Part shown: in pieces, positions 1-8,469 of the stretch
Layout: the number at the start of each line of letters is the position of its first letter
How positions within the stretch are numbered: position 1 is the first letter of the stretch
Source of the DNA: JAAUTG01 sp964458705
GTDB taxonomy: Bacteria > Bacteroidota > Bacteroidia > Chitinophagales > Saprospiraceae
Direction of reading: 5' to 3'
DNA length: 64,000 nt
NCBI GenBank assembly: GCA_964458705.1
Contig: CAYWKD010000018.1
Coordinates: forward strand, 5,223 to 69,222
Position numbers and translations under genes: made by a program
Notes under the pieces: model-generated
Databases searched by the model: none
Told to the model about the DNA's origin: nothing
What the model saw: only the letters and a program-made list of their open reading frames with translations

Positions 1-851
1 TTGGAGACATAACCAAACCCGAAACAAAAAATTATATTCCTGACAATTTTGATGTGCTATGTGCAGGTTTTCCTTGTCAGGCGTTTTCGATTGCGGGAAG
101 ACGCGGAGGATTTGAAGATACACGAGGTACTTTGTTTTTTGATGTTGCAGAAATAATAAAAAAGAAACAACCAAAAGCAATTTTTCTCGAAAACGTAAAA
201 GGTTTAAGAAATCACGATAAAGGAAAAACATTAGCGACAATTTTAAATGTTCTTCGTGAAGATTTAGGTTATTATGTGCCTGAACCTCAAATATTAAATG
301 CAAAAGAATTTGGAGTTCCTCAAAATAGAGAACGAATTTTTATTGTAGGTTTCCGCAAAGATTTAGAAATCACAGATTTTCAATATCCCGAACCAACTAA
401 TACAAACGCAGTTTTAGACGATATTTTAGAACAGGAAGAAGTTTCTGTAAAATATTACCTTTCAACAACTTACGTTCAGACTTTAAAAAACCACAGAGCA
501 AGACACGAAAGCAAAGGAAACGGATTTGGTTATGAAATAATTCCAAATGATGGAATTGCAAATGCAGTCGTATGCGGTGGAATGGGCAGAGAACGAAATT
601 TAGTTTTTGATGACAGATTAACAAATTTTAAACCAATAACTAACATTTCAGGAAAGGTAAATCGAGAAGGAATTAGAAAAATGACACCCCGAGAATGGGC
701 AAGATTACAAGGCTTTCCAGACAATTTTAAAATTATCGTTTCAGATGCACAAGCATACAAACAATTTGGAAATTCAGTTGCAGTTCCCGCAATTCAAGCC
801 ACAGCGGAGAAAATAATAGAAAAACTTAACTGCAATGATTACAGGAAATAA
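1..851 (+). CDS. DNA (cytosine-5-)-methyltransferase, 5' end outside window
   Basis: C5-cytosine DNA methyltransferase that transfers methyl from S-adenosylmethionine to cytosine. The reading frame is already open at base 3 and reads GDITKPETKN, so the gene begins before the window and roughly the first 70-80 residues (SAM-binding motif I) are missing. Visible motifs in order are GFPCQAFS (motif IV with the catalytic Cys of PCQ), ENVKGL (VI), QNRERIFIVGFR (VIII), RKMTPREWARLQGFP (IX) and QFGNSVAVPAI (X). The target-recognition region lies between VIII and IX. The stop overlaps the start of the downstream restriction enzyme gene by 17 bases, so the two form one R-M operon. The partner predicts protection of CCGG. 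An internal GTG at 54 is not the real start. Confidence 0.93.
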   Translation, partial: GDITKPETKNYIPDNFDVLCAGFPCQAFSIAGRRGGFEDTRGTLFFDVAEIIKKKQPKAIFLENVKGLRNHDKGKTLATILNVLREDLGYYVPEPQILNAKEFGVPQNRERIFIVGFRKDLEITDFQYPEPTNTNAVLDDILEQEEVSVKYYLSTTYVQTLKNHRARHESKGNGFGYEIIPNDGIANAVVCGGMGRERNLVFDDRLTNFKPITNISGKVNREGIRKMTPREWARLQGFPDNFKIIVSDAQAYKQFGNSVAVPAIQATAEKIIEKLNCNDYRK

Positions 852-1914
852 AGGAGAATGGAGCGAAATTTATGCACTTTTTAAATTATTAGGCGACAAA
901 CAATTATTTCTTGGAAACAAAGACATTGAAAAATTAGAGGGATTAGTTTATCCAATTATCAAAGTACTTCGCACCGAAAACAACGGTAATTTTGAGTATT
1001 CAATTCAAGATGAGATTATTTTGGTTTCGGGAGATGAAGAAGTTTTAAAAATTCCTATTTCAGACTTTAAAAACAAAGCTCTTTTTCTCTTAAACGCAAT
1101 AAAGCAAAATAAAGAAAGGACTTTTTCTGTTCCAGAAATTGAGGAGTTTATGCAATCTATAAATTGCATTTCTTTAAAAGCCAGTTCTACAGCAAAAACT
1201 GATATTACGATTGTTGTTCACGACCAAAGAACAAACCAACAACCTACTTTAGGCTTTAGCATAAAATCCCAACTTGGAAGTCCTTCTACTCTCTTAAACG
1301 CAGGTAAAACGACAAATTTTATTTATAAAATAAAAGGAGCAGAGCTTTCAAAAAATGAAATTCAAAAAATCAATTCAATCGCTTCGAGAAGTAAAATAAT
1401 GGATAGAATTGTACAAATTCAAAAAAGTGGCGGACAATTTGATTTTATAAAAACAGAACGACAAATATTTTCAAATAACCTAGTTTTAATAGACAGTTTG
1501 CTTCCAGAGATTTTATCACAAATCGTTTTTGACTTTTATTCAAGTGAGTTTTCGCACTTGACTGATTTAGTAAACAAAACGGCTGATAAAAATCCATTGA
1601 ACTTTGACGTTGAAAACGAACACAAGTTTTATGAATACAAAATTAAACGCTTCTTGACAGATGTTGCACTTGGAATGATGCCATCGCAAGTTTGGACAGG
1701 AAAATATGATGCAACAGGCGGATATTTAATCGTCAAAGAAAATGGAGATGTTTTGTGTTACCATATTTACAACAGAAATGAATTTGAGGATTACTTGCTA
1801 AATAATACAAAACTCGACACTGCAAGTTCTTCTAGACACGGATTTGGAATAGTTTATGAGGAAAATGGAGAATTATATTTTAATTTGAATTTACAAATTA
1901 GGTTTACGAAATAG
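835..1914 (+). CDS. HpaII-family type II restriction endonuclease
   Basis: Probable type II restriction enzyme of the HpaII family, which cuts CCGG. The 359-residue length matches HpaII, and the N-terminus (GEWSEIYALFKLL) resembles that family. A likely PD-(D/E)xK-type core is visible: Asp in AKTDITIVV near residue 124, then FSIKSQ about 15-20 residues later, supplying the Lys. The gene overlaps the methyltransferase stop by 17 bases, suggesting translational coupling so that methylase is made first. Codon use is AT-rich, like the methyltransferase and unlike the core genes downstream, in keeping with a transferred R-M cassette. The CCGG specificity is inferred from the family and not shown by the sequence. 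Confidence 0.82.
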   Translation: MITGNKGEWSEIYALFKLLGDKQLFLGNKDIEKLEGLVYPIIKVLRTENNGNFEYSIQDEIILVSGDEEVLKIPISDFKNKALFLLNAIKQNKERTFSVPEIEEFMQSINCISLKASSTAKTDITIVVHDQRTNQQPTLGFSIKSQLGSPSTLLNAGKTTNFIYKIKGAELSKNEIQKINSIASRSKIMDRIVQIQKSGGQFDFIKTERQIFSNNLVLIDSLLPEILSQIVFDFYSSEFSHLTDLVNKTADKNPLNFDVENEHKFYEYKIKRFLTDVALGMMPSQVWTGKYDATGGYLIVKENGDVLCYHIYNRNEFEDYLLNNTKLDTASSSRHGFGIVYEENGELYFNLNLQIRFTK

Positions 1915-2001
1915 CCAACGCTAAAAGCCATATACATTCGCAATTCGCACCAGCCGACACCCGAGTCAAAAATTGCAAGAGAGTATGTCTGTGCCAACGC
2001 T
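1914..2001. repeat. Imperfect hairpin bounded by 9-bp direct repeats
   Basis: GCCAACGCT occurs at 1914-1922 and again at 1993-2001. Between them 1929-1945 and 1971-1987 form an imperfect inverted repeat (CATATACATTCGCAATT against the complement of AATTGCAAGAGAGTATG). It starts on the last base of the restriction-enzyme stop codon. The arrangement recalls folded recombination sites of gene cassettes, but the canonical attC core sequences are absent. Confidence 0.45.
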
Positions 2002-2039
2002 GAAAACCAAGCAGTACGTGGGAAGCTAGCAGGTAGCAA

Positions 2040-2057
2040 GGCCTATAAGTAATGCGG
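2040..2057 (+). repeat. CTATAAG-type repeat, upstream copy
   Basis: GGCCTATAAGTAATGCGG resembles the left arm of the inverted repeat at 2583-2600 (GGCTATAAGCAACTGGGG). It lies upstream of the 129-residue membrane protein, so similar elements sit on both sides of that gene. Confidence 0.4.
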
Positions 2058-2156
2058 TATTATTAGTTTAATCAAAGTTCAGTGATTTTTTGCTAAATTC
2101 GTTGAGTGGCTAAAAAGTAGTTGCATTTTTGCACTGCACTATTCATAGCTTAGACC

Positions 2157-2579
2157 GTTGTAAAATATTTGAGAAATGAAAATTGGATATAAAAAGAAAC
2201 ATCTGAATATAAATTTAATTTCAGGGCTAGTTTGGTTGATTTGGTTCTTCATTGGAGTTTTTGGAAAAGAAGAACCGAATTGGATCGACTATGGATGGAT
2301 TGTAATCTCTCTAATGTATTTAGGACTTTATCTTTATCAAAAAAATTATAAATATCTGACAATCGAAAATGGAATTCTCAATGTAAATGGACCATTTGAC
2401 AAAAAACTAAATTTGACTGAAATAAAACGAATTAAAAAGTTTGCGGGAAATTATATCTTGAAAACTGATGCAAAGGAATTGACTATCAATACATACATAA
2501 TCGATTCGAATGAACTCGCTAAATTAAATACAGAATTGGAAAAACTGAATATAGAATGGGATTAAGAACGTTTTACAAC
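2157..2579. repeat. 9-bp inverted repeats hugging a single gene
   Basis: GTTGTAAAA (2157-2165) and TTTTACAAC (2571-2579) are perfect inverted copies. The first ends 10 bases before the start codon and the second begins 5 bases after the stop codon of the 129-residue membrane protein gene. Nothing else is enclosed. Confidence 0.45.
2176..2565 (+). CDS. Small membrane protein of unknown function
   Basis: Not a family I can name. The 129-residue protein has two N-terminal transmembrane helices (about residues 13-30 and 38-56) separated by a short charged loop. A soluble C-terminal domain of about 70 residues follows, rich in alternating beta-like segments (YLTIENGILNVNG, ILKTDAKELTI), like small membrane-anchored PH-type domains. 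The gene stands alone between inverted repeats: GTTGTAAAA at 2157-2165 just before the start and its complement TTTTACAAC at 2571-2579 just after the stop. Its base composition is AT-rich. The flanking repeats suggest a single-gene mobile cassette. No defence or signalling role can be assigned. Confidence 0.7.
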   Translation: MKIGYKKKHLNINLISGLVWLIWFFIGVFGKEEPNWIDYGWIVISLMYLGLYLYQKNYKYLTIENGILNVNGPFDKKLNLTEIKRIKKFAGNYILKTDAKELTINTYIIDSNELAKLNTELEKLNIEWD

Positions 2580-2582
2580 ATC

Positions 2583-2689
2583 GGCTATAAGCAACTGGGG
2601 CTTAAGTGCTTAATTGAAAATAAAAGTATAAATTAGGTCAGTACTAAACCGAAAAGTTAGGGCAAAAAGTTCTCAATTGCTTATAGTCC
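2583..2689. repeat. Imperfect long inverted repeat (CTATAAGCAA / TTGCTTATAG)
   Basis: The arms are 2583-2600 (GGCTATAAGCAACTGGGG) and 2672-2689 (CTCAATTGCTTATAGTCC), about 71 bases apart. The right-arm core CAATTGCTTATAG recurs exactly at 63359-63371, at the other end of the window, also next to an accessory module. It is probably a dispersed structural element used in cassette exchange or as a terminator. Confidence 0.5.
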
Positions 2690-2766
2690 AAATGCCATTA
2701 GATATTCCCCGCTCGCGCTGTAAGTCTTCCGAACACCCAAACCAAACCCGCGCTGCAAGCAACTTA

Positions 2767-3213
2767 TTACGCTAGTGCTTTCTTGATGGCTGCTGAAATG
2801 GACTTTCCATCAGCACGACCTGCTAATTCTTTATTGGCACGTCCCATTATTTTACCCATATCTTTCATGGAAGTCGCTCCAACTTCATCGATTACTTTTT
2901 TGACGTAGTCTTTTAATTCATCTTCACTCATCGGTTCTGGTAGATATCTTTTGATGATTTCAATCTCCTCTCGTTCAACTACTGCCAAATCTTCACGACC
3001 TTGTTTTTCGTAAACTTCCAATGATTCTACCCGCTGCTTTACCAATTTCTGTAGCATCTTGATTTCTTTTTCTTCATTTATCTCCTCACCGCTACCGTCT
3101 GTTTTAGCCAACAATATAGCTTGCTTAATTGCACGGATGCCACGCTTTGCTGCATCATCTTTCGCCTTCATTGCAGCTTTCAAATCTTCTGTTATTCTTT
3201 TTTCTAAGCTCAT
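2767..3213 (-). CDS. GatB/YqeY domain-containing protein
   Basis: YqeY-family protein of 148 residues, the usual length. The fold corresponds to the helical tail domain of the GatB subunit of tRNA-dependent amidotransferase, and its exact cellular role is unsettled. Recognisable features are the N-terminal SLEKRITEDLKAAMKAKD, the Lys-rich central helices, the segment VEREEIEIIKRYLPEPMSEDEL and the C-terminal MKDMGKIMGRANKELAGRADGKSISA, which is highly characteristic. It is transcribed alone on the minus strand, separated by about 200 bases from the next gene in the same direction. Likely a housekeeping gene that marks the end of the accessory segment to its left. Confidence 0.9.
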   Translation of the reverse strand: MSLEKRITEDLKAAMKAKDDAAKRGIRAIKQAILLAKTDGSGEEINEEKEIKMLQKLVKQRVESLEVYEKQGREDLAVVEREEIEIIKRYLPEPMSEDELKDYVKKVIDEVGATSMKDMGKIMGRANKELAGRADGKSISAAIKKALA

Positions 3214-3419
3214 TTTTTAGATTTAAAACATAAAATACAAAAATTGAATCTCATGCCTCTTTATTACAAATACTTACTTTAGAACAAGGTGAAAAAGTGA
3301 AATAGTTCAACATATACTAACGAACCCTTGGTTGTTAAGACCAATCTTTGGCAGATTTATCAGCTTTAAATAGGAGTACTCACTTATTATCACAAAATCT
3401 ATAGCCCATTAAAGCCGTA

Positions 3420-4241
3420 CTATCCAATGGCTATTACATCTTCTCCAACTAGTGCTGCGACTGCTTGATTCAAAAAATTAGGAATGACTACGAGATTGGT
3501 TTTTTCAATTTTATTGGGGTCGTTTAGATCTCGAATCATGTGCTTATATTTAGTTTCTCCATGGTTTTCTATGATACTTTTTCGACGCTCTTCCTCTTTA
3601 AAATGTACCAACATTCCATCACCATCGGCTTCTGGATGAAATTGAACACCAACCATTTCTGGAGAAAATCGAACGGCCATCACTGCTCGCTCCAGTGGAA
3701 CGTGTGGCCTTATTTTTTCAAGCGCTAAAATTTCTGCACCTAATTCTTGAAATCGTGCTGCATCGGGTTCAATAAACTGCCAACTTCTAAAGTCAGCTAC
3801 CCAAAAGGGATTATCGAGTCCTTCAAAAAGCGACTCTAGGATACCTGTATCGGTTTGATGCACTGGAAATGTGCCAAAAGATGGAGAACGGCGAGGCACA
3901 ATACTCCCTAATTGAAAATGATGACATGCCATTTGAAAGGAGTGGCAAATAAATAGAACATACTTTTTTTGTCCTGGCTTCCTTCTATTCCATTCCCAGA
4001 TGTTCTGCACAATATTGAACCAACCTATATCCCAGATACCATCGCCATCCAAAGGACTTCCAGGACCTCCAGAGGAAATATAAATATCATAGCTCAAATC
4101 GGGAATAGCTGCCTTGGCTCTTACATCATAGACTTTCCAGTCCAGCACCTCATCGTAGCGACTGACAATTTCTTTAATACAGCGCATACCTTGATTGGCT
4201 GTCCCATTGTACAGGTCTAATATAGCGAGACGAAGTTTCAT
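3420..4241 (-). CDS. Class I glutamine amidotransferase-like protein
   Basis: Class I (triad) glutamine amidotransferase fold, which releases ammonia from glutamine for a partner enzyme. Catalytic residues are visible: Cys99 in LFICHSFQ, and His202 and Glu204 in VQFHPEAD. The oxyanion segment is ISSGGPGSP around residues 56-63. A 273-residue free-standing domain is slightly long. It lies 32 bases downstream of an ATP-grasp ligase gene, in the same direction, and is almost certainly co-transcribed with it. The natural inference is that ammonia made here feeds the ligase. The acceptor is unknown, so a purine, pyrimidine or amino-acid pathway name would not be justified. Confidence 0.8.
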   Translation of the reverse strand: MKLRLAILDLYNGTANQGMRCIKEIVSRYDEVLDWKVYDVRAKAAIPDLSYDIYISSGGPGSPLDGDGIWDIGWFNIVQNIWEWNRRKPGQKKYVLFICHSFQMACHHFQLGSIVPRRSPSFGTFPVHQTDTGILESLFEGLDNPFWVADFRSWQFIEPDAARFQELGAEILALEKIRPHVPLERAVMAVRFSPEMVGVQFHPEADGDGMLVHFKEEERRKSIIENHGETKYKHMIRDLNDPNKIEKTNLVVIPNFLNQAVAALVGEDVIAIG

Positions 4242-4273
4242 AGTTTTATCTAATATATTGATCGTAAATTAAA

Positions 4274-5227
4274 TTATGCCAAAGGTTGCATTGCAACACT
4301 ATGCTTGATGAAGCGACCCCATGTTAGATTATCTCTATTGGGCACCTGACTTAAAGCACGCTCAATAGCATAATTAGCAGCCGTTTCTACCACCCAGTTA
4401 AAATTTTCTTGACCAACCGATTCAACCGCTGCATCGGGGGCAGGGTTACAGAAATCTATTGCATAAGGCACACCATCTTTGATAGCAAACTCCACTGTAT
4501 TAAAATCATAGCCCAGACCATTACAAATTTGTAGTACCAATTCGGACATCTCGTCTATCTTCTCCTGAGATACGTCATGCTTGGTAGCATAGCGAAGATG
4601 GTGTGGATTGCGTGGCTCGTAGTGCATCACTCGAACGTGCTTTCCTCCAATACCATAGCAACGAAAGTAGGAGGTGAAATCAATAGCCTCTTGTAACATC
4701 ATTACTAATCGTCCAGTCTCATTGTAAGCGTTGAAGAACTCCTCTCTGTTATAGAGTTTATAAACACTTTTCCAACCACCACCTGCAAAGGGCTTCATAA
4801 AAGCAGGAAAGCCAATATGCTCAAAAATACCTTCCCAATCTAAGGGATAAGCCATATTGACAAAAGAACTAGCAGAGGTGTCTTCAGGCTGTTCTTTTGA
4901 CGGCAAAAGCACCGTCTTAGGTACAGGCACGCCAATTTTAACTGCTAGTGCATTGTTGAAAAATTTCTCATCTGCGCTCCACCAGAAGGGATTATTGATA
5001 ACAGCAGTGCCAGAAATGGCAGCATTCTTAAGATAGGCTCTGTAAAAAGGGACATCTTGGGAGATGCGATCTATAATGACAGCATACTCCGTAGGTTCAC
5101 CTTGCATTACTTTGTTGACCGTAACTGCTTCAGCAGTCACACCAGCTATATTTTTTTGATTGACTCGATCAATGAATGCCTTAGGAAAGGAACGCTCTTG
5201 ACCAAATAGGATGCCGACTTTTTTCAT
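4274..5227 (-). CDS. ATP-grasp (RimK-like) ligase
   Basis: ATP-grasp carboxylate-amine/thiol ligase-like protein of about 317 residues. The start is placed at the ATG at 5227 (MKKVGILFGQERSFP), because 12 residues upstream look untranslated. The N-terminal pre-ATP-grasp domain is followed by VFNN-like segments (ALAVKIGVPVPKTVLLP), the ATP-binding lysine region FPAFMKPFAGGGWKSVYK and the acidic metal-binding end FNTVEFAIKDGVPYAIDFCNPAPD. It is the first gene of a two-gene operon with the glutamine amidotransferase downstream. Divergently, 238 bases away, lies a GH57 glycosidase. The likely reaction is ATP-dependent amide bond formation, with the substrate unknown. Confidence 0.8.
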   Translation of the reverse strand: MKKVGILFGQERSFPKAFIDRVNQKNIAGVTAEAVTVNKVMQGEPTEYAVIIDRISQDVPFYRAYLKNAAISGTAVINNPFWWSADEKFFNNALAVKIGVPVPKTVLLPSKEQPEDTSASSFVNMAYPLDWEGIFEHIGFPAFMKPFAGGGWKSVYKLYNREEFFNAYNETGRLVMMLQEAIDFTSYFRCYGIGGKHVRVMHYEPRNPHHLRYATKHDVSQEKIDEMSELVLQICNGLGYDFNTVEFAIKDGVPYAIDFCNPAPDAAVESVGQENFNWVVETAANYAIERALSQVPNRDNLTWGRFIKHSVAMQPLA

Positions 5228-5465
5228 ACTTGATTTGGATAGCTTATTTGATAATTTCCACAAAGAAACGGGTTTTCAATGAATTATACTTCTTTCGCAC
5301 TAAAAAAGCTGTGCGAGCAAGCAAAAAGCGATATATGTTTACAAGCACACTATATTTAGCTGCACATCAGACGAGAAAGAATAATTTTTGATCTTCAATA
5401 TCATAACTTACATTAGCAAAATAAATAAGGAAAAAATAAAAGACACTCACATCAGTAAATCGTAC

Positions 5466-7862
5466 ATGAAAAAATACATCTGTATTCACGGGCATTTTTA
5501 TCAACCGCCTCGTGAGAACGCCTGGCTTGAAGTTATTGAAAAACAAGACTCTGCAGCTCCATTTCACGATTGGAACGAACGCATCAATTATGAATGTTAT
5601 GCTCCAAACACAACAGCAAGGATTTTAGATCAAGAAAAGTACATCCAGCAAATCGTGAACAACTATGCCAATATTAGTTTTAACATCGGACCTACGCTAA
5701 TGACTTGGCTGGAAGCTAACGATCCCAATACCTATCAAAGAATACTAGAAGCAGATAAGTTAGCACAAGCGAAATACGGTGGACATGGTTCGGCACTAGC
5801 ACAGGTGCATAGCCATCTCATTTTGCCGCTCGCTAACGCTAAAGACCAATACACGCAAGTTCATTGGGGTATTCGTGATTTTGAATTTCGATTTGGCAGA
5901 AAACCCGAAGGTATCTGGCTTTCAGAGACAGCCGTTAATACAAATGTGCTGGAAGTATTGGCAGAGCAAGATATTAAGTTCACGTTGCTTGCTCCGAGAC
6001 AGGCAAGAGCCTATCGAAAAATAGGAAAAACGCAGTGGATAGAAACAGGTATTGATACTCGTAGGCCTTATCTATATCGCCTGCCTTCAGGTCGTTCAAT
6101 TGTGCTATTCTTCTACGATGGCAATGTTGCTCAAGGAGTAGCCTTTGAAGGATTACTTAATGATGGTAATGCTTTTGCTAATCGCCTCATCAATACCCTC
6201 AGTAACAATAAAGAACCTCAGCTAGCACACATTGCCACTGATGGTGAAAGCTATGGGCATCATCATGCACTAGGGGAAATGGCACTGGCATCCTGCTTGA
6301 ATATTATTCAAAACTATGAGCAGGTAACTTTGACTAACTACAGTCAATTTTTGGACTTATTTCCACCTGAGTATGAAGTACAAATACATGAAGATACTTC
6401 CTGGAGTTGCGTACATGGTATAGAGCGTTGGCGATCTAACTGTGGTTGTAATGCTGGTAGGGGAGGGAGTAACTGGACACAGGCATGGCGTTCTCCACTA
6501 AGAGTAGCACTTAATTGGCTTCGAGATAAAATCATTCCGATTTATGAACAGGAAGGTGGGCGATTACTGAACGATGTTTGGGCAGCAAGGAATGAATATA
6601 TCGAAGTGCTGCTACAAAAGCGTACGGAAGAAAGTATTAATACTTTTATCACTCAACATGCTACTCGCCCGCTAGAGGGTACTGATCGAATACAACTTTT
6701 ACGGCTGATGGAAATGCAGCGACAAGCGATGCAGATGTTCACGAGTTGTGGTTGGTTCTTTGATGAAATTTCCGATATCGAAACCAGTCAGATTCTACAA
6801 TACGCCAATCGAGCTATTTATTATGCCAAGCAAGTTGCTGGAATTGATTTGCACGATGCCTTTGTAGAGCAATTGGAAAAAGCTCCAAGTAACGTGTATA
6901 AAAATGGAGCAGAAAGTTATCTAAAAGAAGTAGTGCCTACGGCAGTGAATTTAGAACGAGTAGGAATGCACTACGCTGCTTCTACTCTTTTCGAGGATAA
7001 GCCAGAAGAGCTACCCCTTTTCAATTATCGGGCGACTAACCAACAATTTAAAAAAGTGGTTGCCGGTGGGCAATGTTTGGCACTTGGTCAAACAGAAGTG
7101 CGCTCAAAGGTTACAAACTCTAGGAAACTATTTAGCTTTGCTGTTCTTTATTTAGGGCAGCAAAATATCATCGGCGACATTTCAACAGAAATGACGAAGG
7201 AGGATTTTGACCGCCTGTCAGCAGAAAGCGTGGCATCGTTTCGCAGCACTGATCTTGGTGCAGTCATTAGTACAATTCAGCATTATTTTGACGGACGCAC
7301 TTTTTCTATTTTCCACCTATTTAAAGACGAAAAGCGAAAAATATTAAAACAAATTACTGATCGTAGCTTACGGCAGGCAGAGGTTTCCTTCAGAAATATT
7401 TACAATGAAAATTATCAGTTGATGTGGGGAATGCAGCAGAGTAACATTCCTGTTCCCACAGCCTATTTGAGCATTATTAGATATGTCATAAATGCTGACT
7501 TACAGCAATTTTTCACACAAGAAAAACTCTCTATCAATGAGCTAAATCGTTTAAAACAAGAAATGAAAAAGTGGAAATGTGAGATTAGCGATGTGAAAGC
7601 ACTTCAACTTGCAGCAAGTGAACGCATTTTTAGAGAAGTCAAGGCATTAAGTCAGCAGGACAGCTCACCTGAGCAAATTGATTTATTAAGTAATATTATT
7701 GAGACGTTTTATGAAATGCAAATTGAATTAGACCTGTGGAAAAGCCAAAACTTTTTCTATTTCACCATCCAAAAGCACAATGAAAATGAAACTGTGCTTA
7801 CAAACGGCAACTGGTTGATCGCATATAAAAAACTTGGAAAGTTGCTGAAGATTAGGATGTAA
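5466..7862 (+). CDS. Glycoside hydrolase family 57 protein with DUF3536-type C-terminus
   Basis: Large cytoplasmic GH57 alpha-glucan-active enzyme (798 residues), with no signal peptide. The start is set at ATG 5466 (MKKYICIHGHFYQPPRENAW). An upstream in-frame ATG would add an unlikely 26-residue tail. The catalytic domain shows the N-terminal HGHFYQPP motif, the presumed nucleophile Glu154 in GIWLSETAV and the acid/base Asp259 in IATDGESYGHHH. The C-terminal half is helical and matches the long DUF3536-type extension seen in a subgroup of GH57. Members act on glycogen or other alpha-glucans by retaining hydrolysis or transfer. It is transcribed away from the ATP-grasp/amidotransferase pair. 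Whether they share a pathway is unknown. Confidence 0.88.
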   Translation: MKKYICIHGHFYQPPRENAWLEVIEKQDSAAPFHDWNERINYECYAPNTTARILDQEKYIQQIVNNYANISFNIGPTLMTWLEANDPNTYQRILEADKLAQAKYGGHGSALAQVHSHLILPLANAKDQYTQVHWGIRDFEFRFGRKPEGIWLSETAVNTNVLEVLAEQDIKFTLLAPRQARAYRKIGKTQWIETGIDTRRPYLYRLPSGRSIVLFFYDGNVAQGVAFEGLLNDGNAFANRLINTLSNNKEPQLAHIATDGESYGHHHALGEMALASCLNIIQNYEQVTLTNYSQFLDLFPPEYEVQIHEDTSWSCVHGIERWRSNCGCNAGRGGSNWTQAWRSPLRVALNWLRDKIIPIYEQEGGRLLNDVWAARNEYIEVLLQKRTEESINTFITQHATRPLEGTDRIQLLRLMEMQRQAMQMFTSCGWFFDEISDIETSQILQYANRAIYYAKQVAGIDLHDAFVEQLEKAPSNVYKNGAESYLKEVVPTAVNLERVGMHYAASTLFEDKPEELPLFNYRATNQQFKKVVAGGQCLALGQTEVRSKVTNSRKLFSFAVLYLGQQNIIGDISTEMTKEDFDRLSAESVASFRSTDLGAVISTIQHYFDGRTFSIFHLFKDEKRKILKQITDRSLRQAEVSFRNIYNENYQLMWGMQQSNIPVPTAYLSIIRYVINADLQQFFTQEKLSINELNRLKQEMKKWKCEISDVKALQLAASERIFREVKALSQQDSSPEQIDLLSNIIETFYEMQIELDLWKSQNFFYFTIQKHNENETVLTNGNWLIAYKKLGKLLKIRM

Positions 7863-7871
7863 GAAACTTAG

Positions 7872-7902
7872 GTATCGGATACTCCTGAAGCATCCGACAC
7901 CT
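7872..7902. terminator. Candidate terminator hairpin between convergent genes
   Basis: GGTATCGGAT (7872-7881) pairs with ATCCGACACC (7893-7902) around an 11-base loop, with one G-T pair. It sits just past the GH57 stop and faces the rhodanese gene end at 7933. There is no strong T-run, so efficiency is uncertain. Confidence 0.4.
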
Positions 7903-7932
7903 CTTCTGATATAGAATTTGACCATTGGAAGG

Positions 7933-8232
7933 CTACTCGACCAATCGCTCTATACTTTCCCAAGCTCCGCCATTGTATGTTTCTATACCTGCTGCTTTTA
8001 ATTGATTGGCAGCTACTCCACTTCTCATTCCAGAAGCACAGCAAGTGACAACCGGCTTATTGTATTTTCTAACTACCTCAAGATTTAAAGCATTCAGAGG
8101 CATATTCACAGAACCCTTTATATGTCCAGTTCTATACTCCTCTACGGTGCGTACATCTAAAATGATAGCTCCATTTTCAATAATGGGCTTTAAATCTGTC
8201 TTTTTACCAAATAAATTCTGAATTCCAAACAT
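7933..8232 (-). CDS. Rhodanese-like domain protein
   Basis: Single-domain rhodanese of 99 residues, cytoplasmic, with no signal peptide. These proteins carry sulfur on an active-site cysteine. The typical GAIILDVRTVEEYRTGHIKGSVNMPL segment is present, and the active-site loop reads VTCCASGMRSG, with the second Cys in the catalytic position. It ends with the usual helix AANQLKAAGIETYNGGAWES. It is a monocistronic gene convergent with the GH57 gene. Its sulfur acceptor cannot be told from the context. Confidence 0.88.
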   Translation of the reverse strand: MFGIQNLFGKKTDLKPIIENGAIILDVRTVEEYRTGHIKGSVNMPLNALNLEVVRKYNKPVVTCCASGMRSGVAANQLKAAGIETYNGGAWESIERLVE

Positions 8233-8361
8233 AAGTATTACAATTTTAGTAACACAAAGCTAAGTAAGCTAAAAGCATTTATCAGTGATGTGCATTACAG
8301 ATTACACAGGAAATAGCGATCAAAAATAAGTATTGTGTTTTTATCTCTCATACAAAATAGA

Positions 8362-8399
8362 GAGAGGAACTCGATTGCAGTAGCAACCCAATTCCTCTC
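8362..8399 (-). terminator. Candidate terminator of the ribosomal protein operon
   Basis: GAGAGGAA (8362-8369) and TTCCTCTC (8392-8399) form an 8-bp stem about 70 bases after the rplI stop, followed on the minus strand by a T-rich stretch (TATTTTGT). Weak but well placed. Confidence 0.35.
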
Positions 8400-8469
8400 C
8401 TTATTAGTTTTATTCTTTGTGTGCAAAGAAGTATATCCTAATTCTATACTCCCACTAAAAAGCACATAC

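Noticed and set aside
1914..2689. Integron attC sites
   Set aside because: Inverted repeats are present, but the canonical RYYYAAC and GTTRRRY core boxes are not, and no integrase is in the window. Kept only as cassette-like.
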